A stretch of DNA of 64,000 nt from an uncultured bacterium (GCA_937899715.1 CALCNX010000051.1:103681-167680), one strand, 5' to 3'. Counted from the stretch's first letter, positions 49,081 to 58,635 are shown. Made by a program: numbers and translations. The notes: generated from the letters alone by a model not told the origin.

Positions 49081-52000
49081 ATGCCACTGACTATTCGCAG
49101 ACTTTTTGCCATAGACCCTACACGCCGGATAACGCTCTCCCTCTCGTTCGTTACTGTCTGCTTGGTGTTTTTGACTAATGTTGCTTTCGCACAATTTATC
49201 CGCCCGGATATGGCGCAGACCAACGGTTCTGTGCTATCGGTCGCTGATGGCGGCGGCGTGTTCTACATCGGCGGAACCTTCACCAGCATCACCAATCCCG
49301 ACGGGTCGGTAGTCGCCAGAAACCGCATTGCGGCGATTGATGCAAGCACAGGCTATGCGACAAGCTGGAATCCCGGAGCTGATAACGATGTCGTTGTCAT
49401 TGTTCCAAGCGGCGGTGTGGTCTATATCGGCGGGGCATTTATGAATGCTGGCGGTCAGCCACGCAGCCGCGCGGCGGCAATTGATGCCGGAACAGGTGCT
49501 GCAACCTCATGGGATCCGCAGCCAAACGGCACGGTCTTTACGATGGTTCTGAGTGGCGCAATGATGTATATGGGCGGTGCTTTTTTTCAAATTGCCGGAA
49601 CCAACCGTTTCTTTCTGGGCGCGGTGGATGCAAGCGGAGCGGGTGCTTTACTCCCGTGGAATCCATCGGCAGATAATTTCGTGTTTTCACTGGCATTGAA
49701 CGGTTCAACAATGTACGCAGGCGGACTGTTCTTGAATGTTGGCGGTATGGGAAGACCACGTATTGCGGCGATTGATGCAGTTACAGGCGTTCCAACGGCA
49801 TGGAATCCGGCATCGGACAATATTGTTCTTAATGTTGCTACCGATGGCACAAATATCTATGCAAGCGGATTTTTTACTATCATCGGCGGAAGCGGGCGGC
49901 AAGGGTTAGCGGCTCTCGACCCCGCAACGGGCTTGGCGACAGCGTGGAATCCGAATTGCAACAACGGTGTTCTTCGAGCACTCCCCCTTGGTTCACACAT
50001 TGTCGCAGGTGGAAATTACACTTCTATTGGCGGCACTGGCTTCCAAAATCTTGCCTCCGTGGATGCAGTAACTGGTGCTTCGACGTTATGGGCAAATCCT
50101 AGTACTAACGGGCAAATTGAGTTCAATGGGCTTGCAAATGTCGCCGGAGAAGCAACGGTGCTCGTTGGCGGACAATTCACCACCATCGGCGGTCAAACAC
50201 GAGGCTTTTTTGCGGTTCTTGACCAGCCCGTTCCGGCAGCAACCTATACCGGCACACCATTTACGGAGACTTCCGCCAATAACGGCGCTATCGGGCAAAC
50301 AAATGTCATTACGCTTGACCGCACAACGTGGCTGCCACCGCCGGGAACAGTCCTTAGCGTGGGCACACACTATACAGTTTCGGGTGTTCCGAGCGGACTT
50401 TCGGTTGTAGCTCGTGTGCTCAATACGGTCAGCGTACAGTTTTACTTCATAGGGCAAGCACAAAACCATGCGGCGAGCAATAGCGTCTCTAATGTACAGT
50501 TTACCTTTACCAATGCAGCTGTTTTTAATGGTAATGCAACGGCAGTTGCCGGCTTAAACGGGCGGGCAATTCGCGTTCAATTTATTGATAGCGTTGCTGC
50601 CGTTATCACTCCAACCATTGTCATCGCTCCTCGCATCACAGGCTTCACACCATCGTCGGGTAGTTTCGGTGGACGTATAGAAATTCGCGGGCAAGGCTTG
50701 GCAGCGGTACGCACCGTTTCGTTTGGCGGCATACCTGCGAGCGCCTTTACGATTGATTCCGATTCGCTTATCACGGGAACGCTCGGTTCCGGCGGTACAG
50801 GCTTTATTGGGCTGACTACCGTTGACACGGCGGTCTTCTCACCCACACCCTTCACGTACTTTGCGAACACACGACCCACCATGATCGGTATTAGCCAAGG
50901 AACGGGTTCGCTGGGAACGTCCGTTGTTATCTACGGGCGAGGTTTCACGGGTGTAAATGCTGTACGCTTTGGTGGAGTGAATGTACTGCGCTTTACGGTT
51001 GACTCCGACAATCAAATTACGGCAATACTTGGCTCAGGCGCATCGGGTAGTATTTCTGTCATCTCAGCGCTTGGGGAAGTGTTTTTAGAGAGCGGAAGTT
51101 TTGTTTATTTTGCACCACAAACGCCACAAATACTAGCAACAGCACCCGAACCGATTATCACGGGCGATGAAGATTACACCTTGACCGTTATCGGGCGCAA
51201 TCTCTCATTTTTTGGGCAGTTTGAGGTCGTACCGCTCAATGCTCCAAACACGACACCAACAAGAGTGCAGGTGCTCGACGTTAGCACCACTGCTGCAACG
51301 CTCAGATTGCCGCTTGCTCTGCGGCGTGTGGGCGGCTATCGCTTGAACTTGCGTGTGGGCGATGTGGTACTTTCTACGACCTTTACGGTGATTGCTGTCC
51401 CGCCGCCACACCTGACGGCGCAAAGCGTTGTTTCCACTATCGCAAGCGGACAAGCATTCACAGTGGCACTATCGGGCACAGGATTTTTCCGGCAAGGGGC
51501 TGTCACGCTTACGCTGAATGGGAGCGTGGCTGTGGGACGTGTTATCAGCGCATCCGAAGCAACAGTTGAGATTCCGCGCGAACTGAATATTTTGGGCAAT
51601 ACGGCACAAATTCGCCTCACCAATTTTGATGGGCAATTTACTGAAGCAACCGTGCGCGTTATTTCGCGGACAGCGCCCATCATTACAGAGATACAACCAC
51701 AATGGTTCAATAACGCCGACGGCTCGCCCCGTTTGGAATTTGTTCTGAGAGGCGCAGGTTTTATGCCACCTCTTACGGTCGAACTTGCGCTGCGCTCTAC
51801 CCCCGTACTACGCGCGACAGCGGGCGAAGTAACAGTGCTTATTCCGGCAAATTTCCTCCGCCCGTCGCTCACGGAACCACCTCTGGTGCTATTACTTGAG
51901 AATGCCGACTCGCAGCGCTATGGCTACCGCGTACCACCACAATTTTTGTACCCCGTGCAGCCGTTTATAGACAGCTATACGCCACTGGTGCTGGAGCGTC

Positions 52001-52608
52001 GTGGGCGTGCTTCGCTCATCGTCGGCTTACCCCTTCTAGGCGAGAACTTTCAGCCGGGCGTGCGGGCTATGCTGGACACAAACACCGTTGATGTTCTTAG
52101 TGTTCAGGCTTCGCGCTGCCTTATCAGCGTACCACAAACACTGTTCTTTCCCCTTAAAAGCGACGAGCCTCACATAGTCACACTTACAAATCCGGGCAGC
52201 ACCAGCACATCGGGAACAGTACTCTTGCGCTTCGAGACCATAACGATGAATAATGCAGAAACGATTGAAGAAATTGCCGACACATCTCCTCTGCAGCCCC
52301 AAACCATCGCCCAAAAACCGCCTCTCAATCTCCTTGAAGCAGGCGAGTATCACAAGACTGCTGTCCCAGAAATAGCGATTTATCCCAATCCGGCACAAGA
52401 AAATATCACGATTGATGTATCACATTTGCAGAATAGCGTAGAAACGCTAATTTTGTACGATGTGTGTGGCAGAATTGTACTGCAAACCGACCTCGCACCC
52501 TACGTCAAGCAACAGACAATATCTCTCAGGACGCTTTCAAGCGGCTTTTATACTCTTGAACTACGTGGGCGCAATATCTCACAACGCACAAAAATCTTCA
52601 AATTCTAA
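49081..52608 (+). CDS. Large secreted beta-propeller/IPT protein with type IX C-terminal sorting domain
   Basis: An 1175-residue protein with a signal peptide (LSLSFVTVCLVFLTNVAFAQ, cleaved near residue 38). Residues 45-375 are about seven repeats of roughly 46 residues with the pattern VYIGGAF...AAIDAxTGxATxWNP, a beta-propeller. From about 515 there are IPT/TIG-like Ig domains (PRITGFTPSSGSFGGRIEIRGQGL and RPTMIGISQGTGSLGTSVVIYGRGF) and further Ig-like repeats. The last 80 residues (IAIYPNPAQENITIDVS...LYDVCGRIVLQTDL...GFYTLELRGRNISQRTKIFKF) match a type IX secretion sorting domain. It is probably a surface or secreted adhesin-like protein. ATG at 49081; a TTG six bases earlier is possible. 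Confidence 0.85.
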   Translation: MPLTIRRLFAIDPTRRITLSLSFVTVCLVFLTNVAFAQFIRPDMAQTNGSVLSVADGGGVFYIGGTFTSITNPDGSVVARNRIAAIDASTGYATSWNPGADNDVVVIVPSGGVVYIGGAFMNAGGQPRSRAAAIDAGTGAATSWDPQPNGTVFTMVLSGAMMYMGGAFFQIAGTNRFFLGAVDASGAGALLPWNPSADNFVFSLALNGSTMYAGGLFLNVGGMGRPRIAAIDAVTGVPTAWNPASDNIVLNVATDGTNIYASGFFTIIGGSGRQGLAALDPATGLATAWNPNCNNGVLRALPLGSHIVAGGNYTSIGGTGFQNLASVDAVTGASTLWANPSTNGQIEFNGLANVAGEATVLVGGQFTTIGGQTRGFFAVLDQPVPAATYTGTPFTETSANNGAIGQTNVITLDRTTWLPPPGTVLSVGTHYTVSGVPSGLSVVARVLNTVSVQFYFIGQAQNHAASNSVSNVQFTFTNAAVFNGNATAVAGLNGRAIRVQFIDSVAAVITPTIVIAPRITGFTPSSGSFGGRIEIRGQGLAAVRTVSFGGIPASAFTIDSDSLITGTLGSGGTGFIGLTTVDTAVFSPTPFTYFANTRPTMIGISQGTGSLGTSVVIYGRGFTGVNAVRFGGVNVLRFTVDSDNQITAILGSGASGSISVISALGEVFLESGSFVYFAPQTPQILATAPEPIITGDEDYTLTVIGRNLSFFGQFEVVPLNAPNTTPTRVQVLDVSTTAATLRLPLALRRVGGYRLNLRVGDVVLSTTFTVIAVPPPHLTAQSVVSTIASGQAFTVALSGTGFFRQGAVTLTLNGSVAVGRVISASEATVEIPRELNILGNTAQIRLTNFDGQFTEATVRVISRTAPIITEIQPQWFNNADGSPRLEFVLRGAGFMPPLTVELALRSTPVLRATAGEVTVLIPANFLRPSLTEPPLVLLLENADSQRYGYRVPPQFLYPVQPFIDSYTPLVLERRGRASLIVGLPLLGENFQPGVRAMLDTNTVDVLSVQASRCLISVPQTLFFPLKSDEPHIVTLTNPGSTSTSGTVLLRFETITMNNAETIEEIADTSPLQPQTIAQKPPLNLLEAGEYHKTAVPEIAIYPNPAQENITIDVSHLQNSVETLILYDVCGRIVLQTDLAPYVKQQTISLRTLSSGFYTLELRGRNISQRTKIFKF

Positions 52609-52623
52609 CCCAAAGCGACTTCC

Positions 52624-53895
52624 ATGACAATAGCACTGCTCACCATCGGCGATGAAATCTGCATCGGACAAATTGTCAATACGAATGCCGCGTGGATGGC
52701 TGAAATGTGTTCATTGGAAGGCTGGCGCGTCGTGGCGCATTCCGTAGTGGGTGATGAATTATCGCAAATTATTGACGAATTCAAGCGTTTACTGGGCTTG
52801 GCAGACGCTGTTTTGATAACAGGCGGACTGGGACCGACCCACGACGACCGCACAAAAACTGCCTTGCTGGAGTTTTTGGAAGATAAAGCCGTTTTACACG
52901 AGCCAACACTGGAGCACCTCAAAGCACTCTTTCAGAGGCTCGGACGCGACATCACCGAGCGGAATGCAACGCAAGCAATGCTTCCAAGCACGTGCGAAGT
53001 GCTACAAAATGACAAAGGAACTGCTGCCGGGATGTGGTTCACGCTAAAAGCGGAATCAAAGCACAACCCATCGAAGCGTGATAAAATCATGGTTTCTATG
53101 CCCGGCGTTCCCTACGAAATGAAACACCTGATGCGAGACCGCGTTATTCCTCGCCTGCGCGACCTTTCGGCAAATGACCCTGTAATGCGCTACACAACAC
53201 TTCTGACCACCGGCATCGCAGAATCAACACTTGCAGACCTTATTGGCGATGTGGATTTGATTTTGGAAGGGCAGGAACTCGCATTTTTGCCGTCGTCGGG
53301 CGGTGTGAAATTACGCATCAGCGTTACTGCCGAAAACCGCGCAAAAGCGGACGAAATTGTAGTTCGCATCGAAGAGCGGATTCGCGCTCGTGCTGGGCGC
53401 TATGTCTATGGCAAAGACGGCGACACCTACGATGCACTGGTGGGGCAGCTTCTCACGGAACATGGATTGACGATTGCTGTTGCCGAATCGTGTACAGGCG
53501 GATTGCTAGGCGCGGCGCTAACGGCATCAAGCGGAGCATCGGCATATTTTCTGGGCGGTGTGCAGTGTTACAGTAACGAAGCCAAAATACAGTTTGCAGA
53601 CGTGAAATCCGAGACACTGCGCCTGCACGGGGCAGTCAGCGAGGAAACTGCCCTAGAGCTTGCAATAGGCATCCGTGAACGTTTTCAAGCCAATATTGGC
53701 GTTTCCATTACCGGTATCGCAGGACCGAACGGCGGCACACCTGAGAAGCCTGTGGGAACAATCTGGGTGGGCATCGCTGATAAAAATGGCACGGAAGCAC
53801 ATAAATACAATTTCCCCGGAGACCGCACGGTGAATCGTGAACGAGCCGTCACGGCGGCGTTACAACTCATTTTCAAGAAAGTTTCGGGTGTCTGA
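52624..53895 (+). CDS. cinA: Competence/damage-inducible protein CinA
   Basis: A 423-residue two-domain CinA. The N-terminal MoaB/MogA-like domain (MTIALLTIGDEICIGQIVNTNAAWMAEMC...ITGGLGPTHDDRTK) has the ADP-ribose/NMN-related pyrophosphatase role, and the C-terminal domain has VAESCTGGLLGAALTASSGASAYFLGGVQCYSNEAK and GPNGGTPEKPVGTIWVG, the nicotinamide-mononucleotide amidase active site with Ser in ESCTGG. It recycles pyridine nucleotides; in some bacteria it is induced in competence. dprA is elsewhere in this window. The TPR gene begins 2 bp after the stop. Confidence 0.96.
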   Translation: MTIALLTIGDEICIGQIVNTNAAWMAEMCSLEGWRVVAHSVVGDELSQIIDEFKRLLGLADAVLITGGLGPTHDDRTKTALLEFLEDKAVLHEPTLEHLKALFQRLGRDITERNATQAMLPSTCEVLQNDKGTAAGMWFTLKAESKHNPSKRDKIMVSMPGVPYEMKHLMRDRVIPRLRDLSANDPVMRYTTLLTTGIAESTLADLIGDVDLILEGQELAFLPSSGGVKLRISVTAENRAKADEIVVRIEERIRARAGRYVYGKDGDTYDALVGQLLTEHGLTIAVAESCTGGLLGAALTASSGASAYFLGGVQCYSNEAKIQFADVKSETLRLHGAVSEETALELAIGIRERFQANIGVSITGIAGPNGGTPEKPVGTIWVGIADKNGTEAHKYNFPGDRTVNRERAVTAALQLIFKKVSGV

Positions 53896-53896
53896 G

Positions 53897-54661
53897 ATGA
53901 ATAATACCATGAAGAAAAGAACAGAAAATGCAACTATTTGGGCAATTATATGTTTGGGTGTGCTATTTTCTGCAACGCATATCACTGCGCAAAACAAGAA
54001 CACATCTCAGTCGCATCAATACATCCAAAGCGGTTTAGCGAAGACCGATAGCGGTGATTTTGCGGGTGCGGTGCGCGATTTTGACACGGCAATAAAGCGC
54101 TCACTCGCCACAGCAGAAGTATTCCGCTTTCGCGGATACGCCAAGCTCCAAATGGGTGATTATGCTGGTACAATCAAGGATTGCAGCGAAGTCCTGCGTT
54201 TCAGCAATAAAGACAGTAATGCGGCATTGGCGTATCTTTACCGAGCGTACGCAAAATTTTCCCTCAAGCAGTATGAAGGTGCAACACACGACTGCACAAG
54301 CGCCATTCAGATTGACCCCTACGACGACGAGGCATTATCGCTCAGGGGTATGGCGAAACTGCAAATGAACGACTACGAAGGCGCAAAAAATGACTACTCC
54401 GACGCCCTACGCCTCAACCATGCGAATTCAATGTACTTTTTCATGCGCGGTCAGGCACGGGCACAAACAGGCGATTTATTGGGCGCAATTTCGGACTTTA
54501 CAATGACCATTCAACTCGAACCACAGGCTATGCAAGCCCTTGTACACCGCGCCCGAGTGAAAATCGCACTTCAAGACCCCAGCGCCTGCCAAGACCTCAA
54601 GACCGCATCGGACAGCGGGCTACTGGAAGCCACTTCCATGCTGACTAACTTCTGCAAATAA
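53897..54661 (+). CDS. Secreted TPR-repeat protein
   Basis: A 254-residue protein. The N-terminus (MKKRTENATIWAIICLGVLFSATHITAQ) is a signal peptide. The rest is five to six tetratricopeptide repeats of about 34 residues, for example AVRDFDTAIKRSLATAEVFRFRGYAKLQMGDYAGTIKDC and ALSLRGMAKLQMNDYEGAKNDYSDALRL. TPRs are protein-binding scaffolds. The partner is unknown. The gene begins 2 bp after the CinA stop and 45 bp before the M24 peptidase gene; ATG at 53909 is an alternative start. Confidence 0.85.
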   Translation: MNNTMKKRTENATIWAIICLGVLFSATHITAQNKNTSQSHQYIQSGLAKTDSGDFAGAVRDFDTAIKRSLATAEVFRFRGYAKLQMGDYAGTIKDCSEVLRFSNKDSNAALAYLYRAYAKFSLKQYEGATHDCTSAIQIDPYDDEALSLRGMAKLQMNDYEGAKNDYSDALRLNHANSMYFFMRGQARAQTGDLLGAISDFTMTIQLEPQAMQALVHRARVKIALQDPSACQDLKTASDSGLLEATSMLTNFCK

Positions 54662-54705
54662 AACATTCAATACCTCACATCCAACCTTCAAATCCCAACT
54701 GTATT

Positions 54706-55920
54706 ATGAACCTCCCCCACATTCAATCCATCCTGCGTGAAAGCGACGTAGATGCTTGGCTGCTTTATGATTTTCGCCACAGCAACCCCATTGCATGGCA
54801 AACATTAGGCATATCGGAAGAAACACACTGCACACGCCGTTGGGCAGTCATCATCCCCGCAGAAGGTGAGCCGACCAAAATTGTGAATGGAATTGAAGTG
54901 CATACGCTTGAGGCAGTAGCGGCAAAAGAAATTCGCTATGCCACGCGCCAAGACTGGGAACGTACCATTACAAGCACCCTGCAAGGCAAAAAACGTATTG
55001 CGCTGGAGTATTCGCCTAATAACGCCATTCCGGTAGTCTCGTGGGTGGACGGCGGAACGGTAGAATGGCTACGGTCTCTGGGCTTTGATTTACATTCATC
55101 GGCAGAGGTGGTACAGAAATATTCGGCAGTGTGGTCGAAAGAACAATTTGACGACAACAAAGCGACAGCAAAACTCCTCAGAACAGCGATGATGCGCTGT
55201 TTGGCTTACGTTCGTGAGAAGGTATTAGCAGATAAAATAGTCACCGAATACGAGGTTCAGCAAGAGGTCGCAAAGTTCTTCGAGGCGAATAGTATGACCA
55301 CCTACGCCCTCCCAAGCGTTTCGGTCAATGCAAATTCTGCGAACCCTCACTATCAGCCGACAGCCGAGCAAAGTGCTGTCATCAAGCGTGGTGATGTCTT
55401 GCTTGTGGATATGTGGGCAAAAATGACAAAACCCAATTCGGTGTATTCGGACATTACGTGGATGGCATATATCGGCGAAGAAGTGCCGGAGCGCCCCGCA
55501 ATACTTTTCAACACAATTGCCGCCGGGCGTGACGCGGCGTTGAAGCTGCTCTACGATACATTCCCGCACCAGCCCTTACGCGGCTGCGACGTAGATGATG
55601 CTTGCCGCAAAATTATTGACGATGCGGGCTTTGGTCAATACTTTATTCACCGCACCGGACACAGCATCACGACTGACACACACGGCTCCGGCGCAAACAT
55701 TGATAATTTTGAAACGCAGGATATTCGCCGTCTTATTCCCATGACCTCATTTTCAATCGAGCCGGGGATTTATATTCCGGGCGAGGTGGGCTTGCGAACA
55801 GAAATTGATATAGTCATTTCGGAATCGGGTGAGATTATTGTTTCGGGCGGTTCGCCTCAACGGGAAATGCTGCCGCTTCTTGCTCAAGGGCTTGATTTGG
55901 AAGCCTTGATTGATGCGTAA
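54706..55920 (+). CDS. M24 family metallopeptidase (Xaa-Pro peptidase-like)
   Basis: A 404-residue pita-bread metallopeptidase. After a creatinase N-domain (residues 1-130), the metal ligands are the Asp pair in VLLVDMWAKMTKPNSVYSDITWMAY, His in FIHRTGHSITTDTHGSGANID and two Glu in FSIEPGIYIPGEVGLRTEIDIVI. Such enzymes remove an N-terminal residue before proline. No signal peptide, so cytoplasmic. It ends 28 bp before the inverted-repeat element. Confidence 0.92.
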   Translation: MNLPHIQSILRESDVDAWLLYDFRHSNPIAWQTLGISEETHCTRRWAVIIPAEGEPTKIVNGIEVHTLEAVAAKEIRYATRQDWERTITSTLQGKKRIALEYSPNNAIPVVSWVDGGTVEWLRSLGFDLHSSAEVVQKYSAVWSKEQFDDNKATAKLLRTAMMRCLAYVREKVLADKIVTEYEVQQEVAKFFEANSMTTYALPSVSVNANSANPHYQPTAEQSAVIKRGDVLLVDMWAKMTKPNSVYSDITWMAYIGEEVPERPAILFNTIAAGRDAALKLLYDTFPHQPLRGCDVDDACRKIIDDAGFGQYFIHRTGHSITTDTHGSGANIDNFETQDIRRLIPMTSFSIEPGIYIPGEVGLRTEIDIVISESGEIIVSGGSPQREMLPLLAQGLDLEALIDA

Positions 55921-55947
55921 TCCTCAAGACAAAACGGTTCTTATACG

Positions 55948-56125
55948 CTGAAGTTATACTTTCTGAAATTCCCCTTCATAATGTGAAGGGGTGTCAGCCG
56001 GAGCAACGCGAGGGCTGACGGGGTAGTTCGGTAGCAATGCACGAAGCAACACCCCGTCCTCGCTACCGCTCGTACACCCCTCTTTGTTCCAAAGAGGGGA
56101 ATTTTTAGTGAAAGCATAACTTCAG
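55948..56125. repeat. MITE-like 178-bp imperfect inverted repeat
   Basis: The ends pair: CTGAAGTTATACTTTC at 55948-55963 is an imperfect inverse of GAAAGCATAACTTCAG at 56110-56125, and each end is followed by an inner hairpin: CCCCTTCA/TGAAGGGG at 55971-55991 and CCCCTCTTT/AAAGAGGGG at 56077-56099. The core holds GGGTGTCAGCC and GGGCTGACGGGG, and CACCCCGTCCTCGC in opposite sense. It has no reading frame, lies between two convergent genes and has the shape of a non-autonomous miniature element. No target-site duplication was found. Confidence 0.7.
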
Positions 56126-56126
56126 C

Positions 56127-56170
56127 AAATAAAATAAGGTGTCGCCCATACTAACGATGAGCGACACCTT
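56127..56170 (-). terminator. Terminator of the GIN-domain lipoprotein gene
   Basis: On the minus strand a 10-base stem AAGGTGTCGC/GCGACACCTT is followed by ATTTTATTTG. It is 24 bp after the stop of the gene at 56195 and abuts the inverted-repeat element. Confidence 0.7.
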
Positions 56171-56194
56171 CCATCAACAACACGTCATTATATG

Positions 56195-56872
56195 TTAGCG
56201 ACCACCGACAATGTTGCCGGAACCAGAGATATTTCGGCGAATAGTCGGATTGCCAAAGTAGATAATACTGCCGGAACCGGAGATAGAGCCTTCCAGCAGT
56301 TGCGATACGGCTACACTGATATTACCTGAACCGCTAATAGTTGCAGCAACCTCGGAAGCGGTACAGTTTTTCGCGTCAATATTACCGCTACCACTTACAG
56401 TATAATTTCCATTCGTTACTTTTCCTACTGGGGTCATATTTCCTGAACCGCTAATACGACCAGTAAAGGTTTGCGTGTCAAGTCCCGTAATCGTCATGCT
56501 GCCTGAACCGCTAATTTGGGCGTTGGTGAGCATATCCGTACTTGCTTTTATTGTCAGGCGGCGTGGCGAAATAGAGATACGGTCGGAGCTAATCGTCAGG
56601 ACACCATTGATAATTTCTGTGCGGATATAGGGCAAAAGATTCTCATCTGCTGTGACTTCCAATCCGGGCGTTTGTTTGCAAGTAATTTCCACATCAGCGC
56701 TAATTTGGTTAGAAATACCAGTGAAGCTAGTAATCGTGCGTTTTTCTGTCGTGATATTGCCATTACCAACGATATTATCTAAACCACTAATATTAACGAA
56801 GCAACTGGACAGTGTGAGCGATAAGACGATTGCTGAAGCAGCAAAACGAAGGGTTGTAAGCAGGGTTTTCAT
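56195..56872 (-). CDS. GIN domain (DUF2807) lipoprotein with SGSG repeats
   Basis: A 225-residue lipoprotein. Signal peptide SAIVLSLTLSSC ends at a lipobox Cys. The mature protein matches the putative auto-transporter adhesin head domain (DUF2807): GNGNITTEKRTITSFTGISNQISADVEITCKQTP...LTISSD, then a right-handed beta-helix with a recurring SGSGxI/M motif about every 20 residues (QISGSGSMTITGL, RISGSGNMTPVG, VSGSGNIDAKN and so on). Surface anchoring by lipid is likely. The ATG at 56872 follows an AAGGA box. Function unknown. Confidence 0.9.
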   Translation of the reverse strand: MKTLLTTLRFAASAIVLSLTLSSCFVNISGLDNIVGNGNITTEKRTITSFTGISNQISADVEITCKQTPGLEVTADENLLPYIRTEIINGVLTISSDRISISPRRLTIKASTDMLTNAQISGSGSMTITGLDTQTFTGRISGSGNMTPVGKVTNGNYTVSGSGNIDAKNCTASEVAATISGSGNISVAVSQLLEGSISGSGSIIYFGNPTIRRNISGSGNIVGGR

Positions 56873-57154
56873 GGATGTTTCCTTAGTGAACATTTGTTGA
56901 GTAGTATAGTTGTTGTGTGTCTAAAAGGAAGAAGCCCTCATTTTGACAAAGGTTACAAAAAGCAGAAAAAATTAAGAACGATGACTTCGCAAAACTATCG
57001 CTAACGCCCCTTGGTACGTGAGCACAAGACACTTGTTTCGGTATAAAAGAAAGCACTGCCGTATAAAGTTTGAACGAAGCAGCGCCCACGCAAGACAAAA
57101 TAATTGAGCGAAAAAGAGCGGAAATGTTCGTACTCTTCAATAAGTTTGTCCAGA

Positions 57155-57814
57155 ATGAAACTCACCCTTCCAAATATCATCACCATATCCCGGGCTGTTC
57201 TTGCGCCAATTTTTATGGCGCTCCTGCTCGTGGGTGGGCTTGTACCGACGGTGCTTGCAGTCCTTGTATTTATTATTGCTGCCATTACTGACTATCTTGA
57301 TGGCTGGCTTGCCCGCAAGTACGCGCAAAGCTCCGCATGGGGAACTCTTATTGACCCGCTTGCAGACAAGGTTTTGACCACTGCGGCATTTATTGCGTTT
57401 GCGCTGCTTGGTCTGGTGGAGTGGTGGATGGTTTTCCTTGTAGTTGTGCGCGACGTTGCTACCACTGTTTTTCGTTCATACGCTGACAGCATCGGCAAGC
57501 CGCTTATTACGTCATGGAGTGCAAAAGTAAAGACCTTCGTACAGATGGCCTTTATTATCATCGTGCTCGTTTTTCTTTCAGTGCGACAACTGCCTCTCCC
57601 CTCGTGGATACATTTACTGGCTTCATGGATATTACTTCAGCCTGTACTGTACGTTACAATGCTGATTGTAACGGTCATTACCATTTGGACAGGGGTAGAA
57701 TATTTTGTGGTTAATCGTACCATTTTACGGCGCTCTTGCATTAAACTTTTTCGCCTTACTCTACCCGGCATAAAAGTATTGCGACGCTTTATGAGACGCG
57801 ATACTCGTACCTAA
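57155..57814 (+). CDS. pgsA: CDP-diacylglycerol-glycerol-3-phosphate 3-phosphatidyltransferase
   Basis: A 219-residue membrane phosphatidyltransferase. The CDP-alcohol motif D-x2-D-G-x2-A-R-x8-G-x3-D-x3-D is complete (Asp46, Asp49, Gly50, Ala53, Arg54, Gly63, Asp67, Asp71). It makes phosphatidylglycerol phosphate; the pgpA gene 106 bp downstream removes the phosphate, so they are consecutive steps. Several transmembrane helices follow the catalytic part. ATG at 57155 gives the conventional TLPNIITISR start; the earlier TTG at 57104 adds an unrelated stretch. Confidence 0.93.
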   Translation: MKLTLPNIITISRAVLAPIFMALLLVGGLVPTVLAVLVFIIAAITDYLDGWLARKYAQSSAWGTLIDPLADKVLTTAAFIAFALLGLVEWWMVFLVVVRDVATTVFRSYADSIGKPLITSWSAKVKTFVQMAFIIIVLVFLSVRQLPLPSWIHLLASWILLQPVLYVTMLIVTVITIWTGVEYFVVNRTILRRSCIKLFRLTLPGIKVLRRFMRRDTRT

Positions 57815-57882
57815 AGCACCTTACAGATAAAAGCTAAAAGCCAGACGCTGTTTGGCAGCCAATGTTTGACAATCATGTGATG

Positions 57883-57890
57883 TATCTTCT
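57883..57890 (+). promoter_or_regulatory. TATCTTCT promoter-like box
   Basis: An octamer of the TATCTTC type 30 nt before the pgpA start. A TTGACA at 57866-57871 is only 11 bp before it, too close for a normal spacer. Weak. Confidence 0.2.
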
Positions 57891-57920
57891 TTTTTATCAA
57901 CTTTTTACCGCCGCGTTCCC

Positions 57921-58472
57921 GTGAAGCCACCTTTGCTTACAACATTTTCTCTTGTTGACCGCTTGAAGATTGCTCTGGCGACACTTGGGGGCGTGGGATT
58001 TTCTCCTAAGATGCCTGGCACGATAGGAAGTTTTGCGGCGCTTGCACCAATAGCACTTGCTACGGCACTCGTGGACAAGACAGGAGCAGGGTTTACAGGG
58101 TTAAGCCTCATCGTCGCCATAGGTATTCTCAGCGCATTGCTCTTGGGCTTGTGGGTTGTTCCAGTGATGGAGAAGCATTGGGGCAACGACCCCGGCTGTG
58201 TGGTCATAGATGAATTTGTCGGGATGTGGGTTGTGCTGCTGTTTGTGCTCCTGAACCCCATATTCTCTCATTCGTTATCCCATCTTTTTATCTGGATGAC
58301 ATTAGGATTTGCACTTTTTCGCCTTTTTGATATTACCAAACCGTTTCCGATATATCGCTTGAACGAACAAAAAGGAGCGTTTTTTGTGATGTTCGATGAC
58401 GTTTTGGCTGGATTATACGCCTGTGGAGGGCTTTTTTTTATATGGTTGACATGGCAACAGTTTGAAAAATAA
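57921..58472 (+). CDS. pgpA: Phosphatidylglycerophosphatase A
   Basis: A 183-residue membrane phosphatase with a GTG start. The family motifs are visible: LATLGGVGFSPKMPGTIGSFAAL, DEFVGMWVV, DITKPFPIYRL and GAFFVMFDDVLAGLYACG. It dephosphorylates phosphatidylglycerol phosphate, the step after PgsA. A frame without other candidate start codons and a box at 57883 support the GTG. Four to five helices are predicted from the hydrophobic stretches. Confidence 0.95.
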   Translation: MKPPLLTTFSLVDRLKIALATLGGVGFSPKMPGTIGSFAALAPIALATALVDKTGAGFTGLSLIVAIGILSALLLGLWVVPVMEKHWGNDPGCVVIDEFVGMWVVLLFVLLNPIFSHSLSHLFIWMTLGFALFRLFDITKPFPIYRLNEQKGAFFVMFDDVLAGLYACGGLFFIWLTWQQFEK

Positions 58473-58604
58473 ACATTGTTTATCAAACCAGTACCCAAGC
58501 GGCTCGCAGGGTTTTTAAGAGCAAAAGAACTTGTCTGTGTAACGACTTAGGAACAGAAAAAATAAAAAATCCGCATAAAATCTGCACTTTTTCGCATTTT
58601 TTTC

Positions 58605-58635
58605 TTGCAACACTTGGAGAAATCACATATCTTCG
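58605..58635 (+). promoter_or_regulatory. Promoter of the HU gene: TTGCAA, 17 bp, TATCTTCG
   Basis: TTGCAA (58605-58610) and TATCTT (58628-58633, extended by CG) are exactly 17 bp apart, with the start codon 42 bp downstream of the TATCTTCG box. This is the best-formed promoter in the window and ties the TATCTTCG box to a -35 element. Confidence 0.5.
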
